Below, piece by piece: positions 23,654-32,816 of a stretch of 37,146 nucleotides of DNA. The stretch lies in NCBI GenBank assembly GCA_949739085.1, contig CATIYU010000090.1, forward strand, positions 1 through 37,146. The letters are read 5' to 3'. The position numbers were made by a program, and so were the translations under genes. Under the pieces are notes generated by a model. It made no database searches and was not told the origin of the DNA. It was given only the letters and a program-made list of their open reading frames with translations. This stretch comes from an uncultured Eubacteriales bacterium. GTDB lineage: Bacteria; Bacillota_A; Clostridia; Oscillospirales; Oscillospiraceae. Position 1 is the first letter of the stretch, and each line of letters opens with the position of its first letter.

Positions 23654-25108
23654 ATGGCCGGCATCGGCGTAAGGCTCAATAAATTTTTCCAAAAGAGGTC
23701 CATTACGGCGGGGCTGGCGGGGGTCGCTTACGGCTCCTGCCTGACGGTGGCGCCAATGGTGCTGGTCATCGGCGTACTGCTGTTGCTGGAGTGGATTTTG
23801 GGGTTCGACACGCTGGACTATTACACCAGGGAGCTCTTTTCCTGCACCATTCTGTATATCTTCATTTTCTCCCTGCTGTCCGCGTCGCCCTTCAACTCGG
23901 TGCTCTCCAAGTACATGCAGGACGCCATCTTTGAGGAGCGCTACCAGGACATTCTGCCCTGCTACTACGTAGGGCTGATGATGAACGTCGCTTTCAGCTG
24001 TCTTCTGGGCATCCCCTTCTGCCTGTGGGAGCACTTTGTGGGGGGCGTGCCGGTGGCGTATGTGTTCACCGGCTTCTGCGGGTTTGTCTCTCTGGTGCTG
24101 GTGTTTTATTCCCAAATTTACCTCTCCATCTGTAAGGACTACGGCAGAATTTCCCTCTTTTTCCTGTTGGGACTGTTGGTCAGCTTCTTCCTGGCCCTGT
24201 TTCTCCGGTTCTGGGCCAAGTGGGGCATTACAGAGAGTATGCTCATGGCCCTGACGGTGGGGTTCTTCCTTACCGCTGTGCTGGAATACGGCTCTGTCCG
24301 GCGGTACTTTGTGGAAAACAGCAACCGGTTCTGGCCGGTTCTGCGGTACTTCGGGCGCTACTGGCATCTGATTGCCATTAACTTCTTGTACACCCTGGGT
24401 CTGTATATCCACAACTTTGTGTTCTGGACCACGGATATGCGCATGGTAGTGGCGAAGTCCTTTGTCTGCACCCAGCCCTACGACATGGCCTCGTGTCTGG
24501 CCATGTTCACCAACATTTCCGCTACAGTCATTTTCATCGCCCGGGTGGAGATGTTCTTCCACGACCGCTACAAGGCCTACTCCGAGTCGGTCATCGGCGG
24601 GCGGCTGTCAGACATCCAGAACGACAAACGGAAGATGTTCCGGGAGATCGCCAACCAGCTTATGGACCTGGCCCGCATTCAGTTTATCATTTCCGTGGTG
24701 GTCTATCTGGCCTTTGTGGTGATACTGCCCCGCTTCGGCTTCGCGGGGATGGTCATGCGGATCTACCCCTGTCTGGCGGCAGGATACTTTATCCTCTTCC
24801 AGACGTACGCGGAAATCCTGTTTTTGTACTACTTCAAGGACATGTGGGGGGCTGTTTTCACAGCGGCGGGCTTCTGCCTGGTCACATGTCTGGGCAGCAT
24901 CTTCGCCACCCATCTGCCGGACATCTGGTACGGCATTGGCGTTGTAATAGGCTCCTTCACGGGCTGGACCATCGGCTATTTCCGGCTGCGCTGGGTGGAG
25001 CGGCATATGGACACCCAGGTGTTCTGCCAGGGCAAGCTGGTCAAACGGGGCAAGGGCATCCGCCCCGCAGACCAGGTGTACCAGCGGGCGCTGGAGGAAG
25101 GACGGTAA
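23654..25108 (+). CDS. pelG: Pel polysaccharide transporter PelG
   Basis: A 484-residue polytopic membrane protein with about 12 helices, the MOP/PST-superfamily member that moves Pel across the membrane and forms the synthase complex with PelD, PelE and PelF. The N-terminus MAGIGVRLNKFFQKRSITAG continuing into GSCLTVAPMVLVIGVLLLL is characteristic, as are SASPFNSVLSKYMQD, the YCLTN-like ISATVIFIARVEMFFHDRY and a C-terminal run of helices. GGAGGCGGAGCGG precedes the ATG. Together with pelF it gives the canonical pelF-pelG pair. Confidence 0.92.
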   Translation: MAGIGVRLNKFFQKRSITAGLAGVAYGSCLTVAPMVLVIGVLLLLEWILGFDTLDYYTRELFSCTILYIFIFSLLSASPFNSVLSKYMQDAIFEERYQDILPCYYVGLMMNVAFSCLLGIPFCLWEHFVGGVPVAYVFTGFCGFVSLVLVFYSQIYLSICKDYGRISLFFLLGLLVSFFLALFLRFWAKWGITESMLMALTVGFFLTAVLEYGSVRRYFVENSNRFWPVLRYFGRYWHLIAINFLYTLGLYIHNFVFWTTDMRMVVAKSFVCTQPYDMASCLAMFTNISATVIFIARVEMFFHDRYKAYSESVIGGRLSDIQNDKRKMFREIANQLMDLARIQFIISVVVYLAFVVILPRFGFAGMVMRIYPCLAAGYFILFQTYAEILFLYYFKDMWGAVFTAAGFCLVTCLGSIFATHLPDIWYGIGVVIGSFTGWTIGYFRLRWVERHMDTQVFCQGKLVKRGKGIRPADQVYQRALEEGR

Positions 25109-25120
25109 GGAGGGCCCGGT

Positions 25121-25519
25121 ATGGGAACCACGGCAATTATGAGATGCGTCATTGTGGGCATCGGGCTGGTTCTGGTGGCTGCCAGCTTTTGGTTCCACGC
25201 TAAGAAAAAGATGACGTCGGACCTGGCGGCCGCCTGGTGCCTGCTGGGCGGGGCGGTCATCCTGGTGGGGACTGTACCGGTGCTCTCCCGGTGGCTCGAC
25301 TTCATCTCCATCTGGACGGGCGCGGCGCTGCTCTGCGTGGGCGTGACGTGCCTACTGGGAGCGTTCCGCATCTGCCTCATGATTTCCCAGCTCATCACAC
25401 AGAACCAGGAATTGGCCATGACGGTCTCCCTCCTTCTGGCGGAACGCCGGGAGGAAAAGGAGGGCACGGCCGGGTCCCAAGGGAGTTTCAGCCATGAAGA
25501 AAGTGCTGTTTGTCATTAA
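25121..25519 (+). CDS. DUF2304-like small membrane protein
   Basis: A 132-residue protein with three predicted helices (about 8-25, 37-55 and 60-85) and a C-terminal amphipathic segment LITQNQELAMTVSLLL. The three helices plus a final QNxELA-like helix resemble DUF2304, whose members accompany DPM1-like glycosyltransferases in surface polysaccharide clusters; such a GT2 lies two genes downstream. AAGGAGG precedes the ATG, and the 3' end overlaps the GT4 gene by 26 nt. Biochemical role unknown; a scaffold or lipid-carrier role is possible. Confidence 0.65.
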   Translation: MGTTAIMRCVIVGIGLVLVAASFWFHAKKKMTSDLAAAWCLLGGAVILVGTVPVLSRWLDFISIWTGAALLCVGVTCLLGAFRICLMISQLITQNQELAMTVSLLLAERREEKEGTAGSQGSFSHEESAVCH

Positions 25520-26690
25520 CACACTGGGCGTCGGTGGAGCGGAGCGGGCCCTCCTGGAGCTGCTGGACAGCCTGGACGGCGGTGAATACGCCATCGACCT
25601 CCTCGTGTTGCTGGGCCGGGGAGAGCTTATGCGCCAGGTGCCGGGTCACGTGCGGCTGCTGAACGCCCGGGCTGACGGCGGATCGGTGCTGGACGGCCCC
25701 GGACGCCGGGCCCTGGTCCGCATGGTGTCCGCCTGTTTCTTCCGGAACGGAAACTGGCTGGGCAAGCTGGGCGGTGTACTGCGGGCCCTGCCGTCCATGG
25801 TCCGGAACCGCCGGGTGCAGCTGGACAAACTGCTCTGGCGGGTGGTGGCTGGCGGGGCGGTCCGTCCGGAGGAGCGCTACGACACAGCGGTGGCCTGGAT
25901 TGAGGGCGGCGCGGCCTACTTTGTGGCGGACCACGTCCAGGCCGTGAAAAAGCTGGCCGTGGTCCACATCGACTATGAGCAGAGCGGCTACACCCGGGAG
26001 CTGGACCAGAACTGCTGGGCCCAGTTTCAACGGATTTTTGTGGTCTCAGAGGAGATCAAAGCGCCCTTCCTCCGGGTCTATCCGGAGGAAGGGGACAAGC
26101 TGCGGGAGCTGCCCAACCTTATCAATCAGGAGAAGATCCGCCGCCGGGCCCAGGAGCCGGGTGGCTTCTCCGACGGCTACAGCGGGCTGCGCCTGCTCAG
26201 CGTGGGGCGGCTCACCTACCAGAAAGCGTTTGATCTGGCCATCGACGCCATGAAGCTGCTGAAGGACGCCGGGTACAGCGCCCGGTGGTATGTGCTGGGG
26301 GAGGGGGACCAGCGGGGGGCCCTGGAGAAGAAAATCGCGGCCCTGGGCCTCCAGGAGGACTTCCTCCTTCTGGGTACTGTGGAGAACCCCTACCCCTACT
26401 ACGCCCAGGCGGATGTGTACGTCCACGCCACCCGGTTTGAGGGGCGGAGCATCGCCATTCAGGAGGCGCAGACCCTGGGCTGCGCCGTGGTGGTCTCCGA
26501 CACCAGCGGCAACCGCCGCCAGGTCACCCAGGGCCAGGACGGCCTGCTGTGCGCCCTGACCCCGGCGGCAGTGGCCCAGGCTGTGGGGTCTCTGCTGGAG
26601 AGTGAGGATCTCCGGCGGCGTCTCGGCGCTGCTGCCAGCGCCAAGGAGACAGCCACTCGGGAGGCGGTAGGCGCACTGTTGGAATTTTGA
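25494..26690 (+). CDS. Family 4 glycosyltransferase
   Basis: A 398-residue GT-B transferase. The N-terminus KKVLFVINTLGVGGAERALLELL is the GT4 glycine-rich acceptor loop. The C-terminal donor domain has LRLLSVGRLTYQKAFDLAIDA, WYVLGEGDQRGALEKKI and the E-x7-E-type motif EGRSIAIQEAQTLGCAVVVSDTSGN. It probably adds one sugar in the branch or repeat made by the downstream half of the operon. The start overlaps the previous gene by 26 nt. Donor unknown. Confidence 0.9.
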   Translation: MKKVLFVINTLGVGGAERALLELLDSLDGGEYAIDLLVLLGRGELMRQVPGHVRLLNARADGGSVLDGPGRRALVRMVSACFFRNGNWLGKLGGVLRALPSMVRNRRVQLDKLLWRVVAGGAVRPEERYDTAVAWIEGGAAYFVADHVQAVKKLAVVHIDYEQSGYTRELDQNCWAQFQRIFVVSEEIKAPFLRVYPEEGDKLRELPNLINQEKIRRRAQEPGGFSDGYSGLRLLSVGRLTYQKAFDLAIDAMKLLKDAGYSARWYVLGEGDQRGALEKKIAALGLQEDFLLLGTVENPYPYYAQADVYVHATRFEGRSIAIQEAQTLGCAVVVSDTSGNRRQVTQGQDGLLCALTPAAVAQAVGSLLESEDLRRRLGAAASAKETATREAVGALLEF

Positions 26691-26706
26691 ACGGAGGGGA
26701 ACGGCT

Positions 26707-27471
26707 CTGGAGAGAAAGGATCTTCTGATTATCATGCCCGCCCACAACGAGGAGGAAAACCTCCCCGGCCTTCTGGACCAGATGGAGGCCGGGGGCATCC
26801 CCCGTGTGGCGGACATCCTTATTATCAACGACGCCTCGGAGGACGCCACGGCACGAATCATTACGGAGCGGGGCTACCGGATGGTCTCCAATGTGTTCTG
26901 CCTAGGCTACGGCGGCGCGATACAGGTGGGGTATAAATACGCGGTGCGCACAGGCTACCGGTACATTATCCAGATGGATTCCGACGGGCAGCACGACCCC
27001 TGCAATATCCCGGTGCTCTATGACCGCCTACTGCGGCGGGACGCCCAGGGCCGGTACCCAGACATCGTGCTGGGCACCCGGAACCTGAAGGGGAGCAAGA
27101 GCTTCCCCCTGTCCCCGCTCAAGCGGCTGGCCCACCGGATGTTCCGAATCCTAATCCGCCTCATGACGGGGCAGGTGATCACCGACCCCACCTCTGGACT
27201 CCAGGGGCTGAGCCGGCGGGCTTTCTCCTGCTACGCCCAGTACAACAACTTCGACGTGAAATACCCGGACGCCAACATGCTCATGCAGATGCTACTCTTG
27301 AACTTCCAGGTGGTGGAGGTACCGGCGCTTATGCACGCGCGCACGGCGGGAGTCAGTATCCACTCGGGTTTAAAGCCTGTTTGGTACATGATCCGGATGT
27401 TGTTCAGTACGCTGGCCATCGCCTTTCGGATTAAGGTCCTGAAAATCGACGTCAGACACCGGCAGGCGTAA
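26707..27471 (+). CDS. DPM1-like family 2 glycosyltransferase with a probable CTG start
   Basis: A GT2 enzyme of the polyprenyl-phosphate sugar synthase type (DPM1/DPG-like), 254 residues with this start. Motifs: IIMPAHNEEENLPGLLDQME, ILIINDASEDAT, then GYGGAIQVGYKYA, the metal site IQMDSDGQHDP and the late TSGLQGLSRRAF. It would load a sugar onto a lipid carrier for the GT-C-like protein downstream. The first ATG (26734) falls inside the first beta strand and has its AAAGGA 13 nt away. Reading upstream in frame gives CTG at 26707, with GGAGGGGA 6 nt before it and LERKDLLIIMPAHN restoring the strand. No ATG, GTG or TTG exists there. If CTG is not used, the gene starts at 26734 with 245 residues. 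Confidence 0.85.
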   Translation: MERKDLLIIMPAHNEEENLPGLLDQMEAGGIPRVADILIINDASEDATARIITERGYRMVSNVFCLGYGGAIQVGYKYAVRTGYRYIIQMDSDGQHDPCNIPVLYDRLLRRDAQGRYPDIVLGTRNLKGSKSFPLSPLKRLAHRMFRILIRLMTGQVITDPTSGLQGLSRRAFSCYAQYNNFDVKYPDANMLMQMLLLNFQVVEVPALMHARTAGVSIHSGLKPVWYMIRMLFSTLAIAFRIKVLKIDVRHRQA

Positions 27472-27495
27472 ACGCGCCAGGGAGGAGAGTGTCCT

Positions 27496-29793
27496 TTGGA
27501 TATTGTGAATACCCCCTACTGGGTTTTTGAATTCCTGAAAGTGCTCTGCGGCTACCTGCTGGTGGGATTTTTGTGGCCCCGGTTTGTGTTTGCCAAACAC
27601 CTGAGGGGGAAGTCCGCAGTCTACCAGTTCAGCTTCTGCGCCACGGTGCAGACGGTGCTTATCAACACGGTAGTGCTGGGCCTGGGCCTGTTCCATATTT
27701 TAAACGTCTGGACGGTCCGCGCTGTTTTCTACGGTGTGCCGCTGGTGATGCTGTACCGGCGGCTGAATGTGACGGAGGAACGGGCGCTGGCGGCCTACCG
27801 CTCCTTGACCTTCACCCGGACCAAACTGCTCCTTGAGCGTCTACGCCGGGCTGCTGGAAAACGTGTAAAGGCGCTGTGGCAGGATGCGCGGCCCCATCTT
27901 CTGGAGTACCTTGCGCTGGGGGCCGTGGGTATGTACGCCCTTGTCTACTTCTCCTGGGGCGCGTTTCAAACTACCGTCTACAGCTACCCGGACCAGTACA
28001 CCCACCACTCCTGGATTTACAGTCTCATTCAGGGCCAGATCTTCTCCGAAGGGGTCTACCCGGAAGCGATGCACTGCCTGCTGTACACTATCCATACATT
28101 GCTGGGGGTGGAGGTATACAGTCTGTTGCTGTTTTTCGGAAGTATACAGACTGTCATCTTTCTTTTGGCCTGCTACTGCCTGTTCCGGGAATTTTTCCGC
28201 TGGCGGTTCACGCCCATCTTTGCCCTAGCCCTGTTTGTGCTCCTGGGAACGGAAAACGAAGAGGTGCTCGCCGGTATGGCCCGCCTGCAAGGCGCGCTGC
28301 CCTTGGAATTTGCCCTGACGGCGCAGATGCTCTGCGTGCTCTTTCTGGTGCGCTATCTGCGGCGGGCGGGGACCCCTCTGGGCAGGGGAAAATTCGCCGG
28401 ATGCATCGTGGGAGGCGACCTCTTTATCTTTATGATGGCCCTGGCGGCGATGTTGGTCTCCCACTTCCATCCGGTTATGATAGCGTTTGTCCTGTGCGTG
28501 GTGGTGGTTCTCTTCCATCTGAAAAAGGTCTTTTCCAAGGAGCGGTTTCTCCCTCTGGCGGCGGCAGTGCTGTGCGGGGTGCTGATCGCTATTGCGCCCA
28601 TGGCGGCGGGGCTGGCCTCGGGCATCCCGGTAGAGGGCTCTATGAACTGGGCTCTGGGCATCATCGACGGCGCGGACGACCCCGACCGCCGGGACAGCCA
28701 GAGGGGGGAGCTGGACACAGCTCTGGCAGACGGTGGGGATAGCTTTCTGGAAAAAACGGCGAAATCCGCGTCCTTTGGCGGCAAGATGGTCCACCGGGCC
28801 TACAAGGAGCTCCTCAGCCCCCGCTGGGCGGGAGCCCTCCTGGCCCTGATGACGGTGGCGGCGGTTGGCGGCGCGGTTTTGAAGCTGGCGCTGGTCCTCT
28901 GGCCGAACCGGCTGAATGGGTTCAAAAACAAGGGGCTGGACCGGCTGTGGCTGGGCGGATACCTGCCCCTGGCGGCCCTCTCCTTTGCCATGATTCTGGT
29001 GTATATCATGCCCTATCTGGGCCTGCCGGAGCTGATTCTGGGCCGGCGGCTGATTACGACGGAGCGGATTCTCCTCCTGGCCGTGGCCGTGATCCCCCTG
29101 GACCTTCTGTTCGCTCTCCTGATGCTGCGGCTGAAAACCGCCGCTCTGTGGGCCCTCTCCGCGCTGGGACTGGCGGCGGTCTGCCTATGGGCCTCCTCCG
29201 GGGAGAACTACCACGGCTACCTCTACTGCGACCTGACCCGATACCAAGCCGACGTGGCGGTGATGACGGACATTATCCGGACATATCCCCAGTACTCCTA
29301 TACTATTGTCTCGCCCACCGACGGACTCTACCACATGATCCAGCATGGACGGCACGAGGAGCTGCTGGACTTTATGCTCAAATCCGCAGACCAGCGGTAT
29401 TTTCTCCCCACGGAGTACGTTTTTATCTTTGTGGAGAAAAAGCCCCTGGTTTACGCCCAAACGCACTACGCCAAGGGGCCTGCCTGGCTGGCGGCGCCGG
29501 AAAAGCTGTTCCCCTTCAGCGCTGTGTGGAGCCAATCCCCCGACGTGACGGCGTCGGAGATCTCCATGGATGCGGCGCGGTCGGACCTGGGGGAGTTCCG
29601 GGCCCCCTTTGACTACTACCGCTTCAACCGCACAGTGGTGGAATCCAAGGTCTACTACTGGTGCCAGCGCTTCCAGGAGCTCTATCCCAACGAAATGGAC
29701 GTATACTATGAGGACGAAGACTTTGTTTGCTACTACTTCCGGCAGCAGCCCAACTCGCCCTACGACCTGGCCATCGCCAATGAGGCGGAATAA
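27496..29793 (+). CDS. Large multi-helix membrane protein, GT-C glycosyltransferase-like
   Basis: A 765-residue membrane protein with about 12 helices and a soluble C-terminal region (from about 580). The first extracytoplasmic loop after helices 3-4 has SYPDQYTHHSWIYSLIQGQIFSEGVYPEAMH, a loop of the type that carries catalytic acids in GT-C enzymes using lipid-phosphate sugars. The C-terminal part has a tyrosine- and aspartate-rich segment (YPNEMDVYYEDEDFVCYYF). It starts with TTG, with GGAGGAG about 7 nt upstream. Its partner is likely the preceding DPM1-like enzyme. The GT-C call is from topology and context; I recognise no specific family. Confidence 0.65.
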   Translation: MDIVNTPYWVFEFLKVLCGYLLVGFLWPRFVFAKHLRGKSAVYQFSFCATVQTVLINTVVLGLGLFHILNVWTVRAVFYGVPLVMLYRRLNVTEERALAAYRSLTFTRTKLLLERLRRAAGKRVKALWQDARPHLLEYLALGAVGMYALVYFSWGAFQTTVYSYPDQYTHHSWIYSLIQGQIFSEGVYPEAMHCLLYTIHTLLGVEVYSLLLFFGSIQTVIFLLACYCLFREFFRWRFTPIFALALFVLLGTENEEVLAGMARLQGALPLEFALTAQMLCVLFLVRYLRRAGTPLGRGKFAGCIVGGDLFIFMMALAAMLVSHFHPVMIAFVLCVVVVLFHLKKVFSKERFLPLAAAVLCGVLIAIAPMAAGLASGIPVEGSMNWALGIIDGADDPDRRDSQRGELDTALADGGDSFLEKTAKSASFGGKMVHRAYKELLSPRWAGALLALMTVAAVGGAVLKLALVLWPNRLNGFKNKGLDRLWLGGYLPLAALSFAMILVYIMPYLGLPELILGRRLITTERILLLAVAVIPLDLLFALLMLRLKTAALWALSALGLAAVCLWASSGENYHGYLYCDLTRYQADVAVMTDIIRTYPQYSYTIVSPTDGLYHMIQHGRHEELLDFMLKSADQRYFLPTEYVFIFVEKKPLVYAQTHYAKGPAWLAAPEKLFPFSAVWSQSPDVTASEISMDAARSDLGEFRAPFDYYRFNRTVVESKVYYWCQRFQELYPNEMDVYYEDEDFVCYYFRQQPNSPYDLAIANEAE

Positions 29794-31186
29794 GCGGTCC
29801 CCGGTGGTCCGGGCCGCGGGGTTTACCGGCGTCTTTGCGTTGCTGATCATCTTTTTGTTTGTGTGCGGGGGGTGGATGGAATTGGGCCGTGTGGACGTAA
29901 TACCGGAAACATTTGAAGAATCCTCCCGGCCTCTGGAGAACCCCAACCGGGGCTTTTACCGCATCCACGGCTTTTCCATTCAGGACGAACCGGCGGACTA
30001 CGCCGCCCTGGTGAACCGTCTCTACAGCGAGGACGCCGGGGCATCCCTGGCGCTCATTGAGATCAACCTGCTGGCGTACCGGTCCGGGGAGATCAGCCAG
30101 GCGGGGCTGGAGAACATTGACGCCCTCTTCCGCGCTCTATCCGGCGGCGGCAAGCAGCTGATCGTGCGGTTCCTCTACGACTGGGAGAAGAAAAACCTGC
30201 TCACAGAGCCCAACAGCCTGGAGATCATTCTCCGGCATATGGAGCAGCTGGAGGAGATTCTCCGCCGGTATGAGGACGATATTTTCACCCTCCAGGGCCT
30301 TTTCATTGGGGATTGGGGAGAGATGCACAACACCCGGTACGACTCTGCCGCAGACCTGCGCCGCCTGGCTCAGAAGCTGGCGGCGGTCACCGGTTCCTAC
30401 CTCTCCGTGCGCACGCCGGTCCAGTGGCGTCTGGCCACCCAGGACGGGGCCGACGCCGCTCTGGCCGGGCGTCTGGGACTCTTCAACGACGGTATGCTGG
30501 GCAGCGAAACCGACCTGGGCACCTACGACATGGAGACCCAGGGGGACCAGCGGCAGACCCGTGCCCAGGAGCTTGCGTTTCAGGAATCGCTGTGCCGCAG
30601 CGTCCCCAATGGCGGCGAGGTGGTGGTGGAGAATCCCTATAACGACTTTGAAGCCGCGGTACGGGACCTGGCGGCTATGCACGTGACGTATCTGAACCAG
30701 GATTACGACCGTGAGGTGCTGGAGAAATGGGCGGCCGCAGTGGTGGACCAGAGCGGCTGCTTCAACGGCATGGACGGCCTCTCCTATATTGAGCGCCATC
30801 TAGGTTACCGGCTGCTCATCAATAACGTGAAGATGGGCCGGAGCCTCTTCCGGCAGCAGATTGCGGTGGAGGCCGTTTTCCGGAACGAGGGCTTCGCCCC
30901 CCTGTACCGGGAGCCAGAGGTAACCCTCACCTTGCGCGGCGCGGACGGCAGCCTGGTGGAGCAGTATCCGGCGGAGTACAGCCTCTGCGGGCTCTCCGGC
31001 GGAAAGGATTCCGCAAAAACCTCCCCGGTGAATGCGGTGATTCCCATTGAGGAGCTGCCTAAGGGGTCCTACAAGCTCTATCTGACTTTGCGGGACCCCG
31101 CCTCCGGCGAGGAGATTCTATTGGCCAACACCCAGGACAGCGGGCCCTATGGCTACTGCCTGGGGGAGATTGTGGTATACCGTTAG
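29780..31186 (+). CDS. DUF4874/DUF4832-like extracellular protein
   Basis: A 468-residue protein with one N-terminal signal/anchor helix (about 11-31). The start of the exported part, LENPNRGFYRIHGF, fits the DUF4874 N-terminus; LYDWEKKN, FIGDWGEMHNT and TPVQWR follow as in a TIM-barrel glycoside-hydrolase-like domain. The C-terminal DUF4832-like part has GYRLLINNVKM and a beta-rich segment ending GEIVVYR. Such proteins occur in exopolysaccharide clusters and may trim or modify the polymer; activity is unproven. The frame is open from 29570, but the ATG at 29780 avoids a long overlap with the membrane protein and gives a 14-nt overlap. Its ribosome binding site is weak. Confidence 0.72.
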   Translation: MRRNKRSPVVRAAGFTGVFALLIIFLFVCGGWMELGRVDVIPETFEESSRPLENPNRGFYRIHGFSIQDEPADYAALVNRLYSEDAGASLALIEINLLAYRSGEISQAGLENIDALFRALSGGGKQLIVRFLYDWEKKNLLTEPNSLEIILRHMEQLEEILRRYEDDIFTLQGLFIGDWGEMHNTRYDSAADLRRLAQKLAAVTGSYLSVRTPVQWRLATQDGADAALAGRLGLFNDGMLGSETDLGTYDMETQGDQRQTRAQELAFQESLCRSVPNGGEVVVENPYNDFEAAVRDLAAMHVTYLNQDYDREVLEKWAAAVVDQSGCFNGMDGLSYIERHLGYRLLINNVKMGRSLFRQQIAVEAVFRNEGFAPLYREPEVTLTLRGADGSLVEQYPAEYSLCGLSGGKDSAKTSPVNAVIPIEELPKGSYKLYLTLRDPASGEEILLANTQDSGPYGYCLGEIVVYR

Positions 31187-31204
31187 CGGAGAAAGGCGGA
31201 GGAA

Positions 31205-32767
31205 ATGGGCGCAAAGCAGGGCGGTGAGAACCGGCAGAGGAGCCGGGTGGAGTATTCCGCCATCAACGCCAGCGTGGCCATGGCGGCTCAGGCGGTCACC
31301 ATTGTGGTGGGCTACATCAGCCGTGTGATCTTCACCCGCACCCTGAGCGCCAGCTATGTGGGGGTAAACGGCCTTTTCACGGACATTCTGGGAGTCCTGT
31401 CCCTCTCGGAGCTGGGCATCGCCTCAGCTATGAGCTACGCCCTGTACCGCCCCATTGCCCAGAATGACGTCCCTAAGATACAGGCTGTGATGAATCTGTA
31501 CAAGCGGCTGTATCTGGGCGTGGCGGCTTTTGTGGGGGCGGTGGGACTGGGGATGCTGCCATTTCTGGATTTCCTGGCGGGGGACCTCTCCGCCATTGAG
31601 CATCCGAAATTCATCTACCTGCTGTATCTGGGGAACTCCGTGGCGTCCTATCTGCTGATGTACAAGTGGAGCGTAATCACCGCCCACCAGAAGGAGTACA
31701 TCGTCTCCCTTTACAGCACAATATTTTTCCTAGCCAAGGCGGGACTGCAAATCGCCCTTCTCTTGGCCACAGGCAACTATATCGCCTATCTGCTGGTATT
31801 TATCATCGGCACGCTGGTGTGCAATATCTGCATCTCCCGGCGGGCGGACCGCATGTACCCCTATCTGCTGGAGAAAAACAGCAACGAGCTGCCCAAGGAG
31901 GAGAAGCGCGAGATTGGCCGCAATATTCGCGCCCTGGCTATGCACCGGCTGGGGGCGGTGGTCATCAACAACACGGATAACCTGCTGATCTCCCGCTTTG
32001 CGGGAATCGCCAATGTGGGTATTTACTCCAACTATTATCTTGTCATCAGCTCCATCCAGCAGGTGCTGGCCCGGATTTTCCAGGGCATGGCGGCCAGCGT
32101 GGGCAACATGGGCGCCACAGAGGACCGGGAGGCGCTGGAGCCCGTCTTCTACAACGCCTTTTTCCTGGCCCAGTGGATCTACAGCCTGGCGGCCATCTGC
32201 CTGTACGAGCTGCTGCCCCCCTTTATTGAGCTCAGCTTCGGCCCTCAATACCTCTTTGACCGCTCTACGGTGCTCATTCTGTGCGTGCTGGTATTCCTAC
32301 AGGGGATGCGGAAGCCGGTGGCCACCTTCTGGTACGCCTTGGGCATGTTCTGGCTGGACCGGTACAAGGCCCTGGCGGAGGCGGCGCTAAACCTGATTAT
32401 CTCCATCCTTCTGGGCGTCCGGTACGGGGTGGCCGGCATATTCCTGGGGACCATTCTCAGTATGCTGCTGGTGCCGGTGTGGGTGGACCCCTACATGTTT
32501 TTCCGCCACTGCCTGAAAAAGCCGGTGTGGCCCTATGTCCGCAAGTACGTCGGCTACCTGGTGGTGATCGCCGTCACCTGGCGGCTGGTAGACGCCGTGT
32601 GCAGCCTAGCGGCGGGGGGACTCGTGCAGGTCCTGTTGGTGCGCATGGCGGTCTGCCTCCTTATGACCAACGGCCTGTTTCTGGCGGCCCACTTCTGGCG
32701 GCAGGAATTCAAAAGCGCGGTGTGGCTGGCCATGGCCGTGCTGAGGCGGCTCACCGGCAGGGAGTAA
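31205..32767 (+). CDS. Wzx/PST-type polysaccharide flippase
   Basis: A 520-residue MOP-superfamily membrane protein with about 12-14 helices that would flip lipid-linked oligosaccharide across the membrane. Visible: an N-terminal EYSAINASVAMAAQAVTIVVGYISRVIFTRTLSASYVGVNGLF, as in Firmicutes capsule flippases; VYSNYYLVISSIQQVL-like helix 7 (here VGIYSNYYLVIS); and long hydrophobic helices to the end. It is the last gene of the operon and is followed by a strong terminator. Its presence beside PelG means the operon encodes two separate MOP-type exporters. The start has GGCGGAGGAA shortly upstream. Confidence 0.9.
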   Translation: MGAKQGGENRQRSRVEYSAINASVAMAAQAVTIVVGYISRVIFTRTLSASYVGVNGLFTDILGVLSLSELGIASAMSYALYRPIAQNDVPKIQAVMNLYKRLYLGVAAFVGAVGLGMLPFLDFLAGDLSAIEHPKFIYLLYLGNSVASYLLMYKWSVITAHQKEYIVSLYSTIFFLAKAGLQIALLLATGNYIAYLLVFIIGTLVCNICISRRADRMYPYLLEKNSNELPKEEKREIGRNIRALAMHRLGAVVINNTDNLLISRFAGIANVGIYSNYYLVISSIQQVLARIFQGMAASVGNMGATEDREALEPVFYNAFFLAQWIYSLAAICLYELLPPFIELSFGPQYLFDRSTVLILCVLVFLQGMRKPVATFWYALGMFWLDRYKALAEAALNLIISILLGVRYGVAGIFLGTILSMLLVPVWVDPYMFFRHCLKKPVWPYVRKYVGYLVVIAVTWRLVDAVCSLAAGGLVQVLLVRMAVCLLMTNGLFLAAHFWRQEFKSAVWLAMAVLRRLTGRE

Positions 32768-32776
32768 AGGAAAAAA

Positions 32777-32812
32777 CCGCCCGCATCCCATCGGGGACGC
32801 GGGCGGCTTTTT
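32777..32812. terminator. Bidirectional intrinsic terminator between convergent operons
   Basis: CCGCCCGC (32777-32784) pairs with GCGGGCGG (32799-32806); after a mismatch, four more pairs close a tetraloop. Five T follow on the plus strand (32808-32812) and six A precede on it (32771-32776), which is a T-tract for the minus strand. It can end both the exopolysaccharide operon and the peptide-transport operon. Confidence 0.9.
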
Positions 32813-32816
32813 CTGT

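Noticed and set aside
26734..27471. ATG at 26734 as the start of the DPM1-like transferase
   Set aside because: It removes half of the first conserved beta strand and its ribosome binding site would be 13 nt away; the upstream CTG fits better, although this remains unproven.
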